Translations under genes and position numbers: made by a program | Shown here: positions 42,850-53,634 of the stretch, one piece after another | Layout of the letters: each line of letters opens with the position of its first letter | How positions within the stretch are numbered: the stretch's first letter is position 1 | Notes under the pieces: model-generated | Database searches by the model: none | Told to the model about the DNA's origin: nothing | What the model saw: the letters and a program-made list of their open reading frames with translations, nothing else | Origin: AC-32 sp963704005 | GTDB taxonomy: Bacteria; Actinomycetota; Thermoleophilia; Gaiellales; Gaiellaceae | Reading direction: 5' to 3' | DNA length: 64,000 bases | NCBI GenBank assembly: GCA_963704005.1 | Contig: CAVPGJ010000003.1 | Span: 68,331-132,330, forward strand

Positions 42850-43986
42850 TCAGACGAGGAGCTCGTCCGCGACCCGCGCGCCGATCGCGAGGCACGCGGT
42901 CGCCGCAGGAGAGGGCGCGTTCACCACGTGCAGGACGTTTCCCTCGTGCTGGAGCAGGAAGTCGTCGACGAGCGTCCCGTCGGGCCCGACCACCTGCGCC
43001 CGAATCCCGCACGGGCCGAAGGAGACGTCGGCGGGGTCGATCTCCGGCACGTAGCGCCGCATCTCGCGCACAGCAGCGCGCTTGACGACGTCCCGCCAGA
43101 CCTCGACCGCTCCCGTGCGCCAGTAACGGCGCGCGAGCCGCCACAAGCCCCTGGAGCCGACCAGGTCGCGCGCGTCCCGTAGATCGAAGCCGAGCCGTCG
43201 GTACCGCTCGCGTGCCAGCGAGGGCACCGCGTTCGGCCCCGCCCAAACGGACTCGTCGTGACGTCGCGTGAAGTGCACGCCGAGGAACGGGAAGGCCGGA
43301 TCGGGGACCGGGTACACGAGGCCGCGTATCAGTGCCGCCGACGGTTCGCGCAGGACGAAGTAGTCGCCCCTGAAGGGGATGATCCTGTGCTCGGTGCGGG
43401 CGAGCCGGTCGGCCTGGAGCCCCGCGCAGACCACGACGCGGCCGGCCGCGAGCTCGTCCACCCGCTCGACTTTCCGGCCGAGTAGCACCTCGCCGCCGCC
43501 GGCCCGCACCTCGTCCGCGAGTGCGTGCAGGACCGCCCGGAAGTCGATCACGGCGCTCTCCGGCACGTGCAGGGCCCTGAACCCGGAGACGTGCGGCTCG
43601 ATCTCGCGGAGCCCGTCCGGATCGAGCTCCCGCACGCCCTGGACGCCGTTCGCGACAGCGCGCTGCTTCAGCTCGTCGAGCCTCGGCTGCTCGCTCGCCG
43701 ACGCGGCGACGATCACCTTCCCGCGCTCCACGTACGGGATGCCGTGCTCGTCGGCGAGCGTGCGCAGGGCCGCGCGTCCCTCACGGCACAGCCGCGCCTT
43801 GAGCGAGCCCGGCGGGTAGTAGACGCCCGCGTGGACGACGCCCGAGTTGCGGCCGCTCTGGTGCCTCCCGAGCTCGGGCTCCTTCTCGAACACCGCAAGT
43901 CGCGCGCCGGGCCGCCGCTCGAGCAGCGCGCGCGCCGTCGCGAGCCCGACGAGGCCGCCGCCGACGACCGCGAAGTCGAGCTTCAC
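42850..43986 (-). CDS. lhgO: L-2-hydroxyglutarate dehydrogenase/oxidase
   Basis: FAD enzyme that oxidises L-2-hydroxyglutarate to 2-oxoglutarate. 378 residues, near the family length. The N-terminal FAD-binding motif is VVGGGLVGLATARALLERRP; the HQSGRNSGVVHAGVYYPPGS block is diagnostic, as is the C-terminal HVVNAPSPAATACLAIGARV. ATG 43986 overlaps the stop of the secreted DUF4038-like gene by 4 bases (ATGA), so the two are coupled. Electron acceptor unknown. Confidence 0.92.
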   Translation of the reverse strand: MKLDFAVVGGGLVGLATARALLERRPGARLAVFEKEPELGRHQSGRNSGVVHAGVYYPPGSLKARLCREGRAALRTLADEHGIPYVERGKVIVAASASEQPRLDELKQRAVANGVQGVRELDPDGLREIEPHVSGFRALHVPESAVIDFRAVLHALADEVRAGGGEVLLGRKVERVDELAAGRVVVCAGLQADRLARTEHRIIPFRGDYFVLREPSAALIRGLVYPVPDPAFPFLGVHFTRRHDESVWAGPNAVPSLARERYRRLGFDLRDARDLVGSRGLWRLARRYWRTGAVEVWRDVVKRAAVREMRRYVPEIDPADVSFGPCGIRAQVVGPDGTLVDDFLLQHEGNVLHVVNAPSPAATACLAIGARVADELLV

Positions 43987-45413
43987 GCGGCCCTGAGCAC
44001 GAGGACCCAGTCGCGATCCCCGGTGTAGTTGCGGCGGGGCGCGGTCAGGCGGACGCTCCTCCGGGCGGAGAACGGCGAGCCCTTGACGGCGGTGTACCTG
44101 CCCAAGGTCGGGTCGTACCAGCTCGCGCGCACCCGGCGCGCCAGCCGGCCCATGGCGATGCGGATCGTGCCACCTCTGGGCAGGTACGCGATCGCGAGCC
44201 TCCCGTCCCGCGTCGCGGCGGCCGTGACGTAGTTGCTCGACGCGACGCTGCGGTTCGGGGTGAAGGTTCCGTAGCCCTTCGTGACGATCCTGTGCCCGAG
44301 ATCGGGGACGAGGCGGAACCAGGGGCGCCGCGCGAGGAGGTTGACGAGGTACCCGAGCTGCGCGCTCCCCAGGGTGTCGAGGCTGTGCTTCCAGCCGTCG
44401 GCGAACTGCCAGGTGTAGTGGTTCCCGTAGAACTGGCCTGTCGCTCCGCTCAGGGCGGTCCAGTACTCCTGGCGCCGCAGCGTCTGCGGGCTGCCGTAGG
44501 AGATCGAGGGCGCGTTCTGCTCGAACTCGTAGCCGGCCTCGAGCAGGAAGACCGGCATCGGCGGCCGCCGCTCGTACTCCTGCAGCACCTTGGCGTAGGT
44601 CGCGAAGTACGTGTAGGCGGCGTCGAGCTTGATCATGCCCCGCCAGCGCGGGTCGTCGCGGGAGGAGCTCCTGAGGTAGTCGAGCTCGACGGTCTGGAGC
44701 GCAGCCGGGTCGGCCGAGTGGATTCCGGAGGCGACCGCGCGGACGACCGCGTCGTCCGCCGCGTCCTTCCAGGTCTGGAAGTCGTTCCCGTTCAACCAGA
44801 CGATGTTGCGGAAGGCGCGGAATCGCTTTCCGACGAAGCGGCCGTACGCGGTGTCTCCGGCCGCCCCGTTGCTCCTCAGGACGTCGAGCCAGCCTCCGGT
44901 CTCGATCGGGGCGAGGAAGACGGCCATGCCCGCCTTCTGAGCCAGCCGGAGGATCGCCGCCGCGCGGTCGAAGTAGGCCGGGTTCGGAGTCGAGAGGTCG
45001 CCCTTGTGCGTGAAGGGGGCGATGCCGTCGAAGGTCGACCCGTCCGAGCGGCAGCCCGTGTAGCTCGTGCAGAGCAGGTTCACCCAGAGCGCGTCGAACC
45101 CGGCGGCCTTGCGGTTGGCGATGAAGGCGGCCGCGGACTTCACGCTCAGGTTCCCGATCAGCGCCTGGGGCGAGTCGCCGACGATCATGAACGGCACGCC
45201 GTGCCGGTCGACGAGGTACCGGTGGTTCTTCGAGACGTGGAGCGGGAAGGCGTAGTGCCGCGCGGCCGTGACCACCTTCGGAGGGGTCACGCGGGTGGTG
45301 GCGTCGAGCTCCCAGCCTCGCGGGGACGCGCCGGCGGCGCCGACGGCGACGAGGCCGAGCAGCGACAGGAGGAGTGCGGCAGTCCGCGCCGTCCTTCGCC
45401 TGAGCAGGCTCAT
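43983..45413 (-). CDS. Secreted DUF4038/apiosidase-like glycosidase
   Basis: A 476-residue exported protein with signal peptide (RTAALLLSLLGLVAVGAAG). The core resembles the DUF4038 apiosidase-like TIM barrel (GVPFMIVGDSPQALIGNLSV, ETGGWLDVLR, FRNIVWLNGNDFQTWKDAAD, PVFLLEAGYEFEQNAPS). The C-terminal domain (IAYLPRGGTIRIAMGRLARR) is the beta-sandwich that follows such barrels. Substrate unknown. ATG 45413 is six bases after the stop of the giant LamG protein. The 3' end overlaps lhgO by 4 bases, so the run reads giant protein, glycosidase, dehydrogenase. Confidence 0.85.
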   Translation of the reverse strand: MSLLRRRTARTAALLLSLLGLVAVGAAGASPRGWELDATTRVTPPKVVTAARHYAFPLHVSKNHRYLVDRHGVPFMIVGDSPQALIGNLSVKSAAAFIANRKAAGFDALWVNLLCTSYTGCRSDGSTFDGIAPFTHKGDLSTPNPAYFDRAAAILRLAQKAGMAVFLAPIETGGWLDVLRSNGAAGDTAYGRFVGKRFRAFRNIVWLNGNDFQTWKDAADDAVVRAVASGIHSADPAALQTVELDYLRSSSRDDPRWRGMIKLDAAYTYFATYAKVLQEYERRPPMPVFLLEAGYEFEQNAPSISYGSPQTLRRQEYWTALSGATGQFYGNHYTWQFADGWKHSLDTLGSAQLGYLVNLLARRPWFRLVPDLGHRIVTKGYGTFTPNRSVASSNYVTAAATRDGRLAIAYLPRGGTIRIAMGRLARRVRASWYDPTLGRYTAVKGSPFSARRSVRLTAPRRNYTGDRDWVLVLRAA

Positions 45414-45418
45414 CGCGC

Positions 45419-48400
45419 CTACGGCAGGAGGCCGTACGCCGTCAGCTGCGTCTGCCCGGTGACGAAGACCTTGCCGTTCGCGACCAGCGGGATGGTGAAC
45501 TTGGCTGCGACGTCCATCGTGTCGCGCGGTGCCGGCCTGCGAGCTGTCGTAGAGCTCCTTCAGCACGCCGTCCGACGAGTTCGCCGGGTCGAACGCGAAG
45601 AGCACCGCCGGCGCCGTGGTGCCGTTGCGCTGCACCGCCCAGAGGATCCCGTTCGAGGAGCCGTTCGCCGAGACGGCCAGCGCGGCGCCGCGGTCTGGGA
45701 ACACCGGCGTCGGACTCGTAGCGTCGCGCTCGTCGAGAGCAGTCCGTTCGTCAGCTTGAACGCCTGCAGCGTTGTCGCCGAGCGGGCCGAAGAAGACGTA
45801 GCCGTTCGAAGTAGACCGGCGCGCTGAAGTTCCCGGGCTCCGGCGAGCCGTTCGGGAAGATGTTCGTCAGCGACTGGATCGACGTTGTTCGTCGTCGTGC
45901 TGTAGTGGCCCATGTTGTCGCGGTCGACGAGGTAGATCGTCCCGTCCTTGCCGGAGCTGACCATCTCGTGCGGATGCGCGCCCGGCTGGTCGGGGAGGAG
46001 CAGCGCCCCGCCAGAGCCGAGGTCGTGGTTCCCTGGTTCGAGCGCGTCCTGGTTGAACGGCGTGAAGTAGTCCTGCACCACGCCCGGCCGTCGACATCTT
46101 GATGTAGCTGTCGCCCCAATTCGTGCCCGCCCGTGTTGCCGTCGAACTCGCCGTCGCCGGTGATGAAGTAGATCGACGCCGGTCGAGTCGGCGGCGAGCC
46201 CGCCGCCGCTCATCCAGACGCCGGCGCCCTCCTGGTTCGGCGTGACGCAGAAGGCGATCGTCTGCTGCAGCGTCGTCGCGTTGTAGCCGAGGATCCAGCC
46301 GTGGTACGGCTGCGTCGTCGCCGTGGCTCGCGAAGCCGAAGTAGACGACGCCGTTGAGCAGCAGCAGCGCCGTGCGCTGGTTCTCGTGCAGCGGGTCGAA
46401 CGGCGACCTGCCCGCCGACGGATCCCGCGCCGGTGCCCGGGACGCTCGCCTGGATCACGACCGGGCCGCCGAACTTCTCCGCGCCGGTCGTGATGTCGAG
46501 CGCGTGCAGCCGCTGGACGTAGTTCGTCGTCCGCCGACGACCTCCTTCGTCTTCGCGACGACGTACATCGTGTTCGTGCTCGGGTCGATCACCGGCGTGC
46601 TCGTGATGCCGATCTCGGGCGCGATGTCGCAGCACTCGCCGGTGTCGTTCGGCGGGCACCGTCGTGACGCCGTCGGCGGGTCGATGAAGCTGTCCTTCCA
46701 GAGCGGCGTCGTCGAGCCGGCCGTCCGCGTCGAACGCGTAGACGCTGTCGTGCTCGGTCGCGACGTAGACGACGTTGTGCACGCCCTGGCCCGGGATCGT
46801 GACGTTCTCGACGTAGAGCGGCGAGGCGTAGCGACTGCCGTCGAGCGGGAGCGTAGAACAGCTTCCCGAAGCTCGACGTGTTGACGTTCGCCGGCGTCAG
46901 CACGGTCTCGTTCAGGTTCTGCGCCGGTCCGCATGTTGTCGTTGTGGTACGTGAACATGCCCGGCGTAGTTCGTCACGTAGGCCGTCGCGTTGCCGGACT
47001 GGCCTGCCGCTCGTCGTGGCCGTGATCGTGTGCGTGCCGGCCGACGCCGGAGCCGTGTAGAGGCCGCCGCTCGTGATCGTCCCGACCGTGCTCGAGCCGC
47101 CCGCGATGCCGTCGACCGACCAGGTCACCGTCGGCGAGCCGCCGCCCGGGGCGGTCGCGGTGTACTGCTGCGTCTGCCCGGGCGTCAGCGACGACCTGCC
47201 GCGGCGTGACGAGCGAGCCCGGTGAACGCCGGTCGCCGGTGTCGGAGTACGGCCCGAGCGTCCCGTTCGCGTCGATCGCGCGGACGCGGTACGTGTAGCT
47301 CGTCGCGGGCGTCAGCCCGGTGTCGTTGTACGTCGTGCCGGTCGGCGCGGCGATCTGCGCGAAGTTGGAGCAGCCGGCGCCCTGGCAGCGCTCGACGCGG
47401 TAGCCCGTGACGCCCGCGGTGTCGATCGACGGCGCCCCACGTGAGGTCGATCTCGGTGCTGCTCACGACGTTCGCGGTCAGGTTCGTCGGCGGCGAGGGC
47501 ACGGGCGGCGTCCCGCCGACGGGGATCGTCATGTCGGCCTGGATCTGCGACGCCGTGAGCGCGGTCGTTGTAGATCCGGACGTCGTCGATCATGCCCGTC
47601 GAAGTACTGGCCGTAGATGCTGTCGCCGCCGATCGAGAGCGGGTTGGTCGAGGTGGCGATCGCGCCGGCCTGCGCCTGCGTGGCGACGAGAGTGCCGTTG
47701 ACGTAGAGGCGCAGGGTCGAGCCGTCGTAGGTGAGGCTGAGGTACGACCAGGTGTTCGCGGGGAGCGCCGCCGGCGCCGAAGGCGTTGCCGTTCGCGCCG
47801 CCGAAGGTGCCGCCGCCGCCGGGTCTGCCGCCGTTGTCGGAGGTCCCTTCGAGGTAGTAGTTGTCGTTGCCCTTGTAGATCACGTCGCGCCAGGCGCTCG
47901 AGACCGTCGACGGGTTGACCCACGCCTCCAGCGTCATCCCGGTGGTCAGCTGCAGCGAGGACGAGCTCGGGACGTTCGACCTCGCGCGTTCGAGCCGTTG
48001 AACGAGAGCGCGCCGCCGTACTTGCCCGCGGCCGACCAGGTCGCGTTCACGAGCGTGCCGTTGTTCCCGTTCCCGGAGCGAGTCCGATGACGGTCGTGCC
48101 CGACCCCTCGTCGAACGAGTACGCCGCGACGAGGCCGCCGCCGACCGCGGTGTACGGCCGTCGCGGTGTTCGAGACCGGGCCGAGGTTGCCCGCGGCGTC
48201 CATCGCCCGCACCTGATAGCTGTAGCTCGTGTTCGGCTGGAGCCGGCCGTGTCCTTGTAGGTGGTCGCTGTCCCGGTCAGCTGGACGAGGTGCGAGAAGT
48301 CGGTGCAGCCCGGCGCCCGGCAGCGGTCGATGCGATAGCCGGTGACGCCGACGTTGTCGCTCGCGGCGCCCCAGCTGAGGTCGATCTCGGTCGCGCCGAC

Positions 48401-51021
48401 GTTCGAGGCGGTCAGGGTGCCGGGCGCCGACGGCGGCTGCGTGTCCGTGCTCGTAGGCGTCGTCACGGTGAACGTGTTCGAGAACGGGCCGAGGTTGCCG
48501 GCGGCGTCGAGCGCGCGGACCTCGTAGCTGTAGCTCGTGCTTCCCGAGACGCCGAGATCGGAGTAGGTCGTGCCCGTGCCGACCTGCGCGACCTGCGCGA
48601 AGTTCGTGCAGCCGCGCGCCCTGGCAGCGCCAGATCTGGTAGCCGGTGACGCCGACGTTGTCGGTGGCGGCGCCCCAGCTCAGATCGACCTCGGTCGCGG
48701 TCGGGGCCGACCCGGTCAGCGTGCCCGGCGCCGAGGGCGGCTGCATGTCGAGCGGGCTCCCGACCGGGGTGTTCATGTCGCTGCTGGATGTCGGCCAGCG
48801 CCTCGGGGAACGTTGTAGATGCGGACCTCGTCGATCAGGCCCTGGAAGAACTGGCCGTAGAGGCTGTCGCCGCCGATCTGGAGCGGGTTCGTGGAGGTCG
48901 CGATCGCGCCGGTCTTCGCCTGGGTGCCGGCGAGCGTGCCGTTGACGTAGAGCCGCAAGGTCGCGCCGTCGTAGGTGAGCGCGACGTACGACCAGGCGTT
49001 CGCGGTCAGCGCGGCCGAGCCGAAGACGTTCGCGCTCGCCCCGCCGAAGGTGCCGCCGCCGGCCGGCTTCCCGCCGTTGTCCGAGGTGCCTTCGAGGTAG
49101 TAGTTGTCGTTGCCCTTGTAGATCACGTCGCGCCAGGCGCTCGAGACCGTCGACGGGTTGACCCAGGCCTCGAGCGTCATCCCGGGCTGAGCTGCAGCGA
49201 GCTCGAGCTCGGAACGCTCACGAGCGAGCTCGCGCCGTTGAACGACAGCGCCGAGCCGTACTTCCCGGTCGCCCAGGTCGCGTTCGTGATCGTCCCGGTG
49301 TTGCCGTTCCCGAGGCGTCGGCGGCCGTCGTGCCCGAGCCTTCGTCGAACGCGTACGCGGCGACGAGACCGCCGGTGCCCGGCGTCGTGCCCGAGGCGAC
49401 GTTCGAGAACGGGCCGGTGTTGCCGGCGGCGTCGAAGGCGCGGACCTCGTAGCTGTAGCTCGTGCTCGCGGCGACCGTCAGGTCCTTGAACGTCGTCCCG
49501 GTTCCCGACGGCTGCGTCATGAGCGCGAAGTTCGAGCAGCCGGCGCCCTGGCAGCGCCAGACCTGGTAGCCGGTGACGCCGACGTTGTCGGTCGCCGCGC
49601 CCCAGGAGAGGTCGATCTCGCCGGCGTTCACGACCGACGCGCTCAGCGTCCCCGGCGCCGACGGCGGCTGCGTGTCGCCGCTCGCCTGCGTCGTCGCCGT
49701 GACGACGTTGGAGAACGGACCGAGGTTGCCGGCGGCGTCGACGGCGCGGACCTCGTAGCTGTAGCTCGTGCCGGCGGCCGAGGCCGGTGTCGCTGGTAGG
49801 TCGTGCCGGTGCCGCCGGCTGCGCGACCTGCGCGAAGTTCGAGCAGCCGGCGCCCTGGCAGCGCCAGATCTGGTAGCCGGTGACGCCGACGTTGTCGGTG
49901 GCGGCTCCCCAGGAGAGGTCGATCTCGCTCGTCCCGTTCGACGGAGCCGGTCAGCATCCCCGGCGCCGACGGCGGCTGCGTGTCGCTCGCCTGGGTCGTC
50001 GCGGTGAAGACGTTGGAGAACGGACCGGGTTGCCGGCGGCGTCGACGGCGCGGACCTCGTAGCTGTAGCTCGTGCCGGCGGCCAGGCCGGTGTCCTGGTA
50101 GCGTCGTGCCGGTGCCCGCCGGCTGGGCGACCTGCGCGAAGTTCGTGCAGCCGGCGCCCTGGCAGCGCCAGATCTGGTAGCCGGTGACGCCGACGTTGTC
50201 GGTGGCGGCGCCCCAGGAGAGGTCGATCTCGCTCGTCCCCGTTCACGGAGCCGGTGAGCGTCCCGGGCGCCGACGGCGGCTGCGTGTCGCCGGAGCCGCG
50301 CGATGGGTGTCGCCATGTCCGTCTGGATCGCCGCGGCCGACAGCGCGAGGTTGTAGACGCGGACCTCGTCGATCAGGCCCCTGAAGTACTGGCCGTAGAT
50401 GCTGTCGCCGCCGATCTGCAGCTGGTTCGTCGAGCTCGCGATCGCTCCCGTCTTCGCCTGCGTGTTGACGAGCGTGCCGTTGACGTAGAGGCGGAGGTTC
50501 GAGCCGTCGTACGTGAGCGCGAGGAACGACCAGGTGTTGGCGGTGAGCGCGGCCGTGCCGAAGACGTTCGCGTTGCCTCCGCCGAAGGTGCCGCCGCCGG
50601 CCGGCCGGCTGCTCGTTGTCGAGGTGCCTTCGAGGTAGTAGTTGTCGTTGCCCTTGTAGATCACGTCGCGCCAGGCGCTCGAGACGGTCGACGGGTTGAC
50701 CCAGGCCTCGAGCGTCATCCCGGTCGCTGAGCTGGAGCGAGCTCGAGTTCGGGACGTTCACCCGCGCGCTCGTGCCGTTGAAGGAGAGCGCGCTCCCGTA
50801 CTTGCCCGCGGTCGTCCAGGTCGCGTTGGACGAGCGTGCCGGTGTTGCCGTTTCCGGACGCGTCCGCGATCGTCGTGCCCGACGCCTTCGTTGAAGGCGT
50901 ACGCCGCGACGAGGCCCGTCGGCGCGGCAGCCGGGAACGAGGCCGGCGCCGCGCGCGCGGTCGTCGCGCCCGAGATCGAGAGCGCGCACGCGAGCGCCGC
51001 GGCGGACACCGCGGCGACCAC
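45419..51021 (-). pseudogene. Very large secreted LamG/FN3/beta-propeller protein with many frameshifts
   Basis: From GTG 51021 a signal peptide (AAVSAAALACALSISGATTA) leads a protein of about 1,860 residues. Order: LamG-1 (50.3-50.94 kb; MTLEAWVNPSTVSSAWRDVI), three FN3 (49.4-50.3 kb), LamG-2 (48.76-49.4 kb), two FN3 (48.14-48.76 kb), LamG-3 (47.5-48.1 kb), one FN3 (47.2-47.5 kb; LTANVVSSTEIDLTWGA), an Ig-like domain (GTITSGGLYTAPASAGTHTI), and a C-terminal PQQ-like propeller (45.42-46.96 kb; NTMYVVAKTKEV, DIAPEIGITSTPVIDP). The frame shifts roughly every 100-300 bases. The natural end, restored, reads TGQTQLTAYGLLP at 45419, six bases before the glycosidase start. Probably binds extracellular carbohydrate. 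Confidence 0.82.
47520..50940 (-). repeat. Three near-identical LamG modules and five interleaved FN3 modules
   Basis: The LamG modules start on the coding strand near 50.94, 49.38 and 48.12 kb. All share the segment encoding AWVNPSTVSSAWRDVIYKGN with long stretches of DNA identity. The FN3 modules repeat TQPPSAPGTLT at about 50.27, 49.97, 49.66, 48.74 and 48.43 kb. Such repeats could be misassembled or differ in number between strains. Confidence 0.85.
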
Positions 51022-51119
51022 GCAACGACCCAGGATGTAGGGCTGAGAAGTCTCTTCACCGTCTGCGTCCGCGCCGGGACACCGGAAAGCTGACAGTGGG
51101 CAAGTGCCGAGTACGAACT

Positions 51120-51138
51120 CCGACTAAGAGGTAGTCGG
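51120..51138 (-). terminator. 7-bp hairpin after the deacetylase operon
   Basis: CCGACTA (51120-51126) and TAGTCGG (51132-51138) pair around a five-base loop, just after the deacetylase stop at 51143 on the minus strand. The operon 53449-51143 would end here. No T-run follows. Confidence 0.45.
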
Positions 51139-51142
51139 GGTC

Positions 51143-51820
51143 TCAGCCGCTGTGAGCGGCGAGCAGCTCGGAGACGGTGACGCAGCGGAGCCGCCGCGCA
51201 GCGATCGCCGCCAGCGCCCGGTCGATCGCCCCGAGCGTCGCCGGCCGCTCGGCGCCCCCGTCGTGCATGAGGATGATGTCGCCGCCTCGGGCGCGGCCGA
51301 CGAAGTGGGCGACCCTCGCGGCGTCGTAGCCCCAGGTGTCGCCGGAGTCGAGCGACCACATGACCGTGCGCATGTGGAGGGACCGGGCGATGTCCGCGAA
51401 ACGCCGCGTCTCTCGCCCCCAGGGGGGTCGCGCGACTGTTGGCGTCACGCCCGCGGCCTCCTCGATCGCCGCGGAGCCGCGGACGATCTCGTCGCGCAGC
51501 TCCCCGTCCGAGAGCTCTTCCGGGGACGGATGCGAGAAGGTGTGGTTCCCGAGCTCGTGCCCCGCCTCCGCCGCGCGGCGGGCGAGCTCCGGGGCCGCGG
51601 CGAGCTCCTCGCCGACGACGAAGAACGTGGCGCGCGCGCCGTAGCGCTCGAGGAGCTCGAGCAGCTGGCCCGTGTTCGCGGCCGAGGGCCCGTCGTCGAA
51701 CGACAGCGCCACGCAGTCTTCGCCCGGGCCACGGCAGCCGTAGACCGGATCGCCGTTCGGCGAACGGCTGGCGAGCGCGCGGAGCCGTGGACGGTTGAGC
51801 AGGTACTTGAGCTTCCTCAT
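51143..51820 (-). CDS. Polysaccharide deacetylase (NodB-type)
   Basis: Carbohydrate esterase family 4-like, removing N-acetyl groups from glycans. 225 residues. The NodB motifs ALSFDDGPSAANTGQLLELL, ELGNHTFSHPSPEELS, ARPPWGRETR and DIILMHDGG are all present, with the metal-binding Asp-His-His set. No signal peptide is seen, so it acts in the cytosol or is exported by another route. ATG 51820 overlaps the acyltransferase stop by 4 bases; last gene of the operon. Confidence 0.92.
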   Translation of the reverse strand: MRKLKYLLNRPRLRALASRSPNGDPVYGCRGPGEDCVALSFDDGPSAANTGQLLELLERYGARATFFVVGEELAAAPELARRAAEAGHELGNHTFSHPSPEELSDGELRDEIVRGSAAIEEAAGVTPTVARPPWGRETRRFADIARSLHMRTVMWSLDSGDTWGYDAARVAHFVGRARGGDIILMHDGGAERPATLGAIDRALAAIAARRLRCVTVSELLAAHSG

Positions 51821-52317
51821 CGCACCCTTTCGGCGGCCAGAGCGCGTGCTGGTACCCCCGCAACCGTTTCGCCCGGCTCGACGTCCCGCGTGACGACGGC
51901 TCCTGCCCCGACGAGAGCACCCTCGCCGATCCGCACGCCGGCCAGGATCGTCGCCGCCGAGCCGATCGACGCGCGCCGCTCGACGACGGTCGGGATCAGC
52001 TCCCAGTCGTCGCCGGTCTGCAGCCGCCCGTCGTCGGTGGTCGCTCGCGGCCGCTTGTCGTTCACAAACATGACGCCGTGCCCGATGAACACCTCGTCCT
52101 CGATCGCGACCCCGTCGCAGATGAACGTGTGACTCTGCACCTTGCAGCGCTCGCCGACGGTCGCGCCGGCCTGGATCTCGACGAAGGGGCCGATCCGAGT
52201 GCCAGAGCCGATCGCGCAGCCGTAGAGGTTCGTGAAGGGCCCGACGTGGACGTCGTCGCCAAAGGTGACGCGGTCGAGCAGCCGGTACGGCGCCTCGTTG
52301 GCGGGCCCGTCAGCCAT
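51817..52317 (-). CDS. Left-handed beta-helix acyltransferase (sugar N-acetyltransferase-like)
   Basis: 166 residues of hexapeptide repeats (GTRIGPFVEIQAGATVGERC, VFIGHGVMFVND, IGEGALVGAGAVVTRDV, GVPARALAAERVR). This fits the WbpD/FdtC-type acetyltransferases that acetylate an amino-sugar nucleotide. The substrate is probably the 3- or 4-amino sugar made by the DegT aminotransferase upstream. It overlaps that gene's end (52310-52317) and the deacetylase start. Confidence 0.88.
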   Translation of the reverse strand: MADGPANEAPYRLLDRVTFGDDVHVGPFTNLYGCAIGSGTRIGPFVEIQAGATVGERCKVQSHTFICDGVAIEDEVFIGHGVMFVNDKRPRATTDDGRLQTGDDWELIPTVVERRASIGSAATILAGVRIGEGALVGAGAVVTRDVEPGETVAGVPARALAAERVR

Positions 52318-53449
52318 CGAAGAACGCGCGCACCGCGGCGGCGACGGCCTCGAGCTGCGCCTCGGTGATCCCCGGGAAGATCGGCAGCGACAGGCACTCG
52401 CGGGCCAGCGCCTCGGCGACGGGGAACTCGCCGGGCCGGTAGCCGAGGTGCGCGTAGGCCGCCGTCAAGTGCACAGGCTCGGGATAGTGGCGACCGGTTC
52501 CGATCCCGTGCTCACGGAGAGACGTCGCAAGCGTCTCCGGGTCGGCCGTCCGAACGACGTACAGGTGCCAGACGGGCGAGCTCCCACGCGCGACCGGCGG
52601 CAGCACCAGGTCGCCGACTCCGGCCAGCGCCTCTGCGTAGTAGCGGGCAGCCTGCCGCCGCTCGTCGTTCCAACGGTCGAGGAGCGGCAGCTTGTGCAGC
52701 AGCACGAGCGCCTGGATCGAGTCGAGGCGGGCCGTCCAGCCCTCAAGGGCATGGATGTACTTCGCCGTCTGGCCGTGCTCGCGCAAGGCGCGAACGTTCG
52801 CCGTGATCGACTCGTCGTTCGTGACGAGCGCGCCTGCGTCGCCGGCGGCGCCGAGGTTCTTGGCAGGGTAGAAGCTGAACGCCGCAAACGTCCCCGACCG
52901 AACCGGCGCGCAGGCCGTCGCGTACCGCGCCGTGTGCCTGGCAGGCGTCCTCGACGAGAAGCAGGCGAGCCGCCGCGGCAACCCCCCGCAGCGCGCAGCA
53001 GGTCGGCTGCCTGACCGTAGAGGTGGACCGGCAGGAGCGCGCGGGTCTTGCTCCCGACGGCCGCTGCCGAGGCGGCCGGATCGAGGCAGTAGTCGTTCTC
53101 GGAGACGTCGGCGACGACCGGCACCGCGCCGGCCTGCGTGACCGCCTCGAGCGTCGCCACGAACGTCGCCGCGGGAACGATCACCTCGTCGCCGGGCTCG
53201 ATCCCGGCGGCGAGCAACCCGAGCCGCAGCGCGTCGAGGCCGCTCGCGACGCCGACGCACTCCGCGGTCCCGCAGTAGTCGGCGAACGCGCTGCTCGAAC
53301 TGCCCCACAGCCGGCCCGTTCGTGAACGCGCCGGAGTCGAGCAGCCCGGCGATGTCCTCCAGGAGCGCATCGCGGAACGCCGCCGAGCTCGGACCGAGGT
53401 CGAAGAAGGGGACGCGGAGCCGCGACGAGGCAGGCGGTGCGATCGTCAT
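52310..53449 (-). pseudogene. DegT/DnrJ/EryC1-type sugar aminotransferase, multiple frameshifts
   Basis: PLP enzyme converting a keto-sugar nucleotide to the amino sugar. From ATG 53449 (MTIAPPASSRLRVPFFDLGP) about 375 residues when rejoined. The frame shifts near 53305, 52990 and 52950; between, GVASGLDALRLGLLAAGIEP and GDEVIVPAATFVATLEAV are clear. The C-terminal part has the PLP Lys region SFYPAKNLGAAGDAGALVTN and RLDSIQALVLLHKLPLLDRW. Core residues are present, so function is likely if the indels are consensus errors. First gene of the operon with acyltransferase and deacetylase. Confidence 0.85.
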
Positions 53450-53634
53450 CACCAAGAGGGTAGAGCGCGCGTTTGTCGCCTTCCACGGGCCTGAAGGACA
53501 GGAAACGCGAGCCTGCGGTCCAGGTCGGCGGAGCTCCGCCTCCCGCCACTGGCCGTTCGGCTAGCGGGGCCTGTCCGACTCTGGACGAACCGCGGTCGCG
53601 GCGGTTCCCGGTACGCCAGTACCGTCGGTATGCC

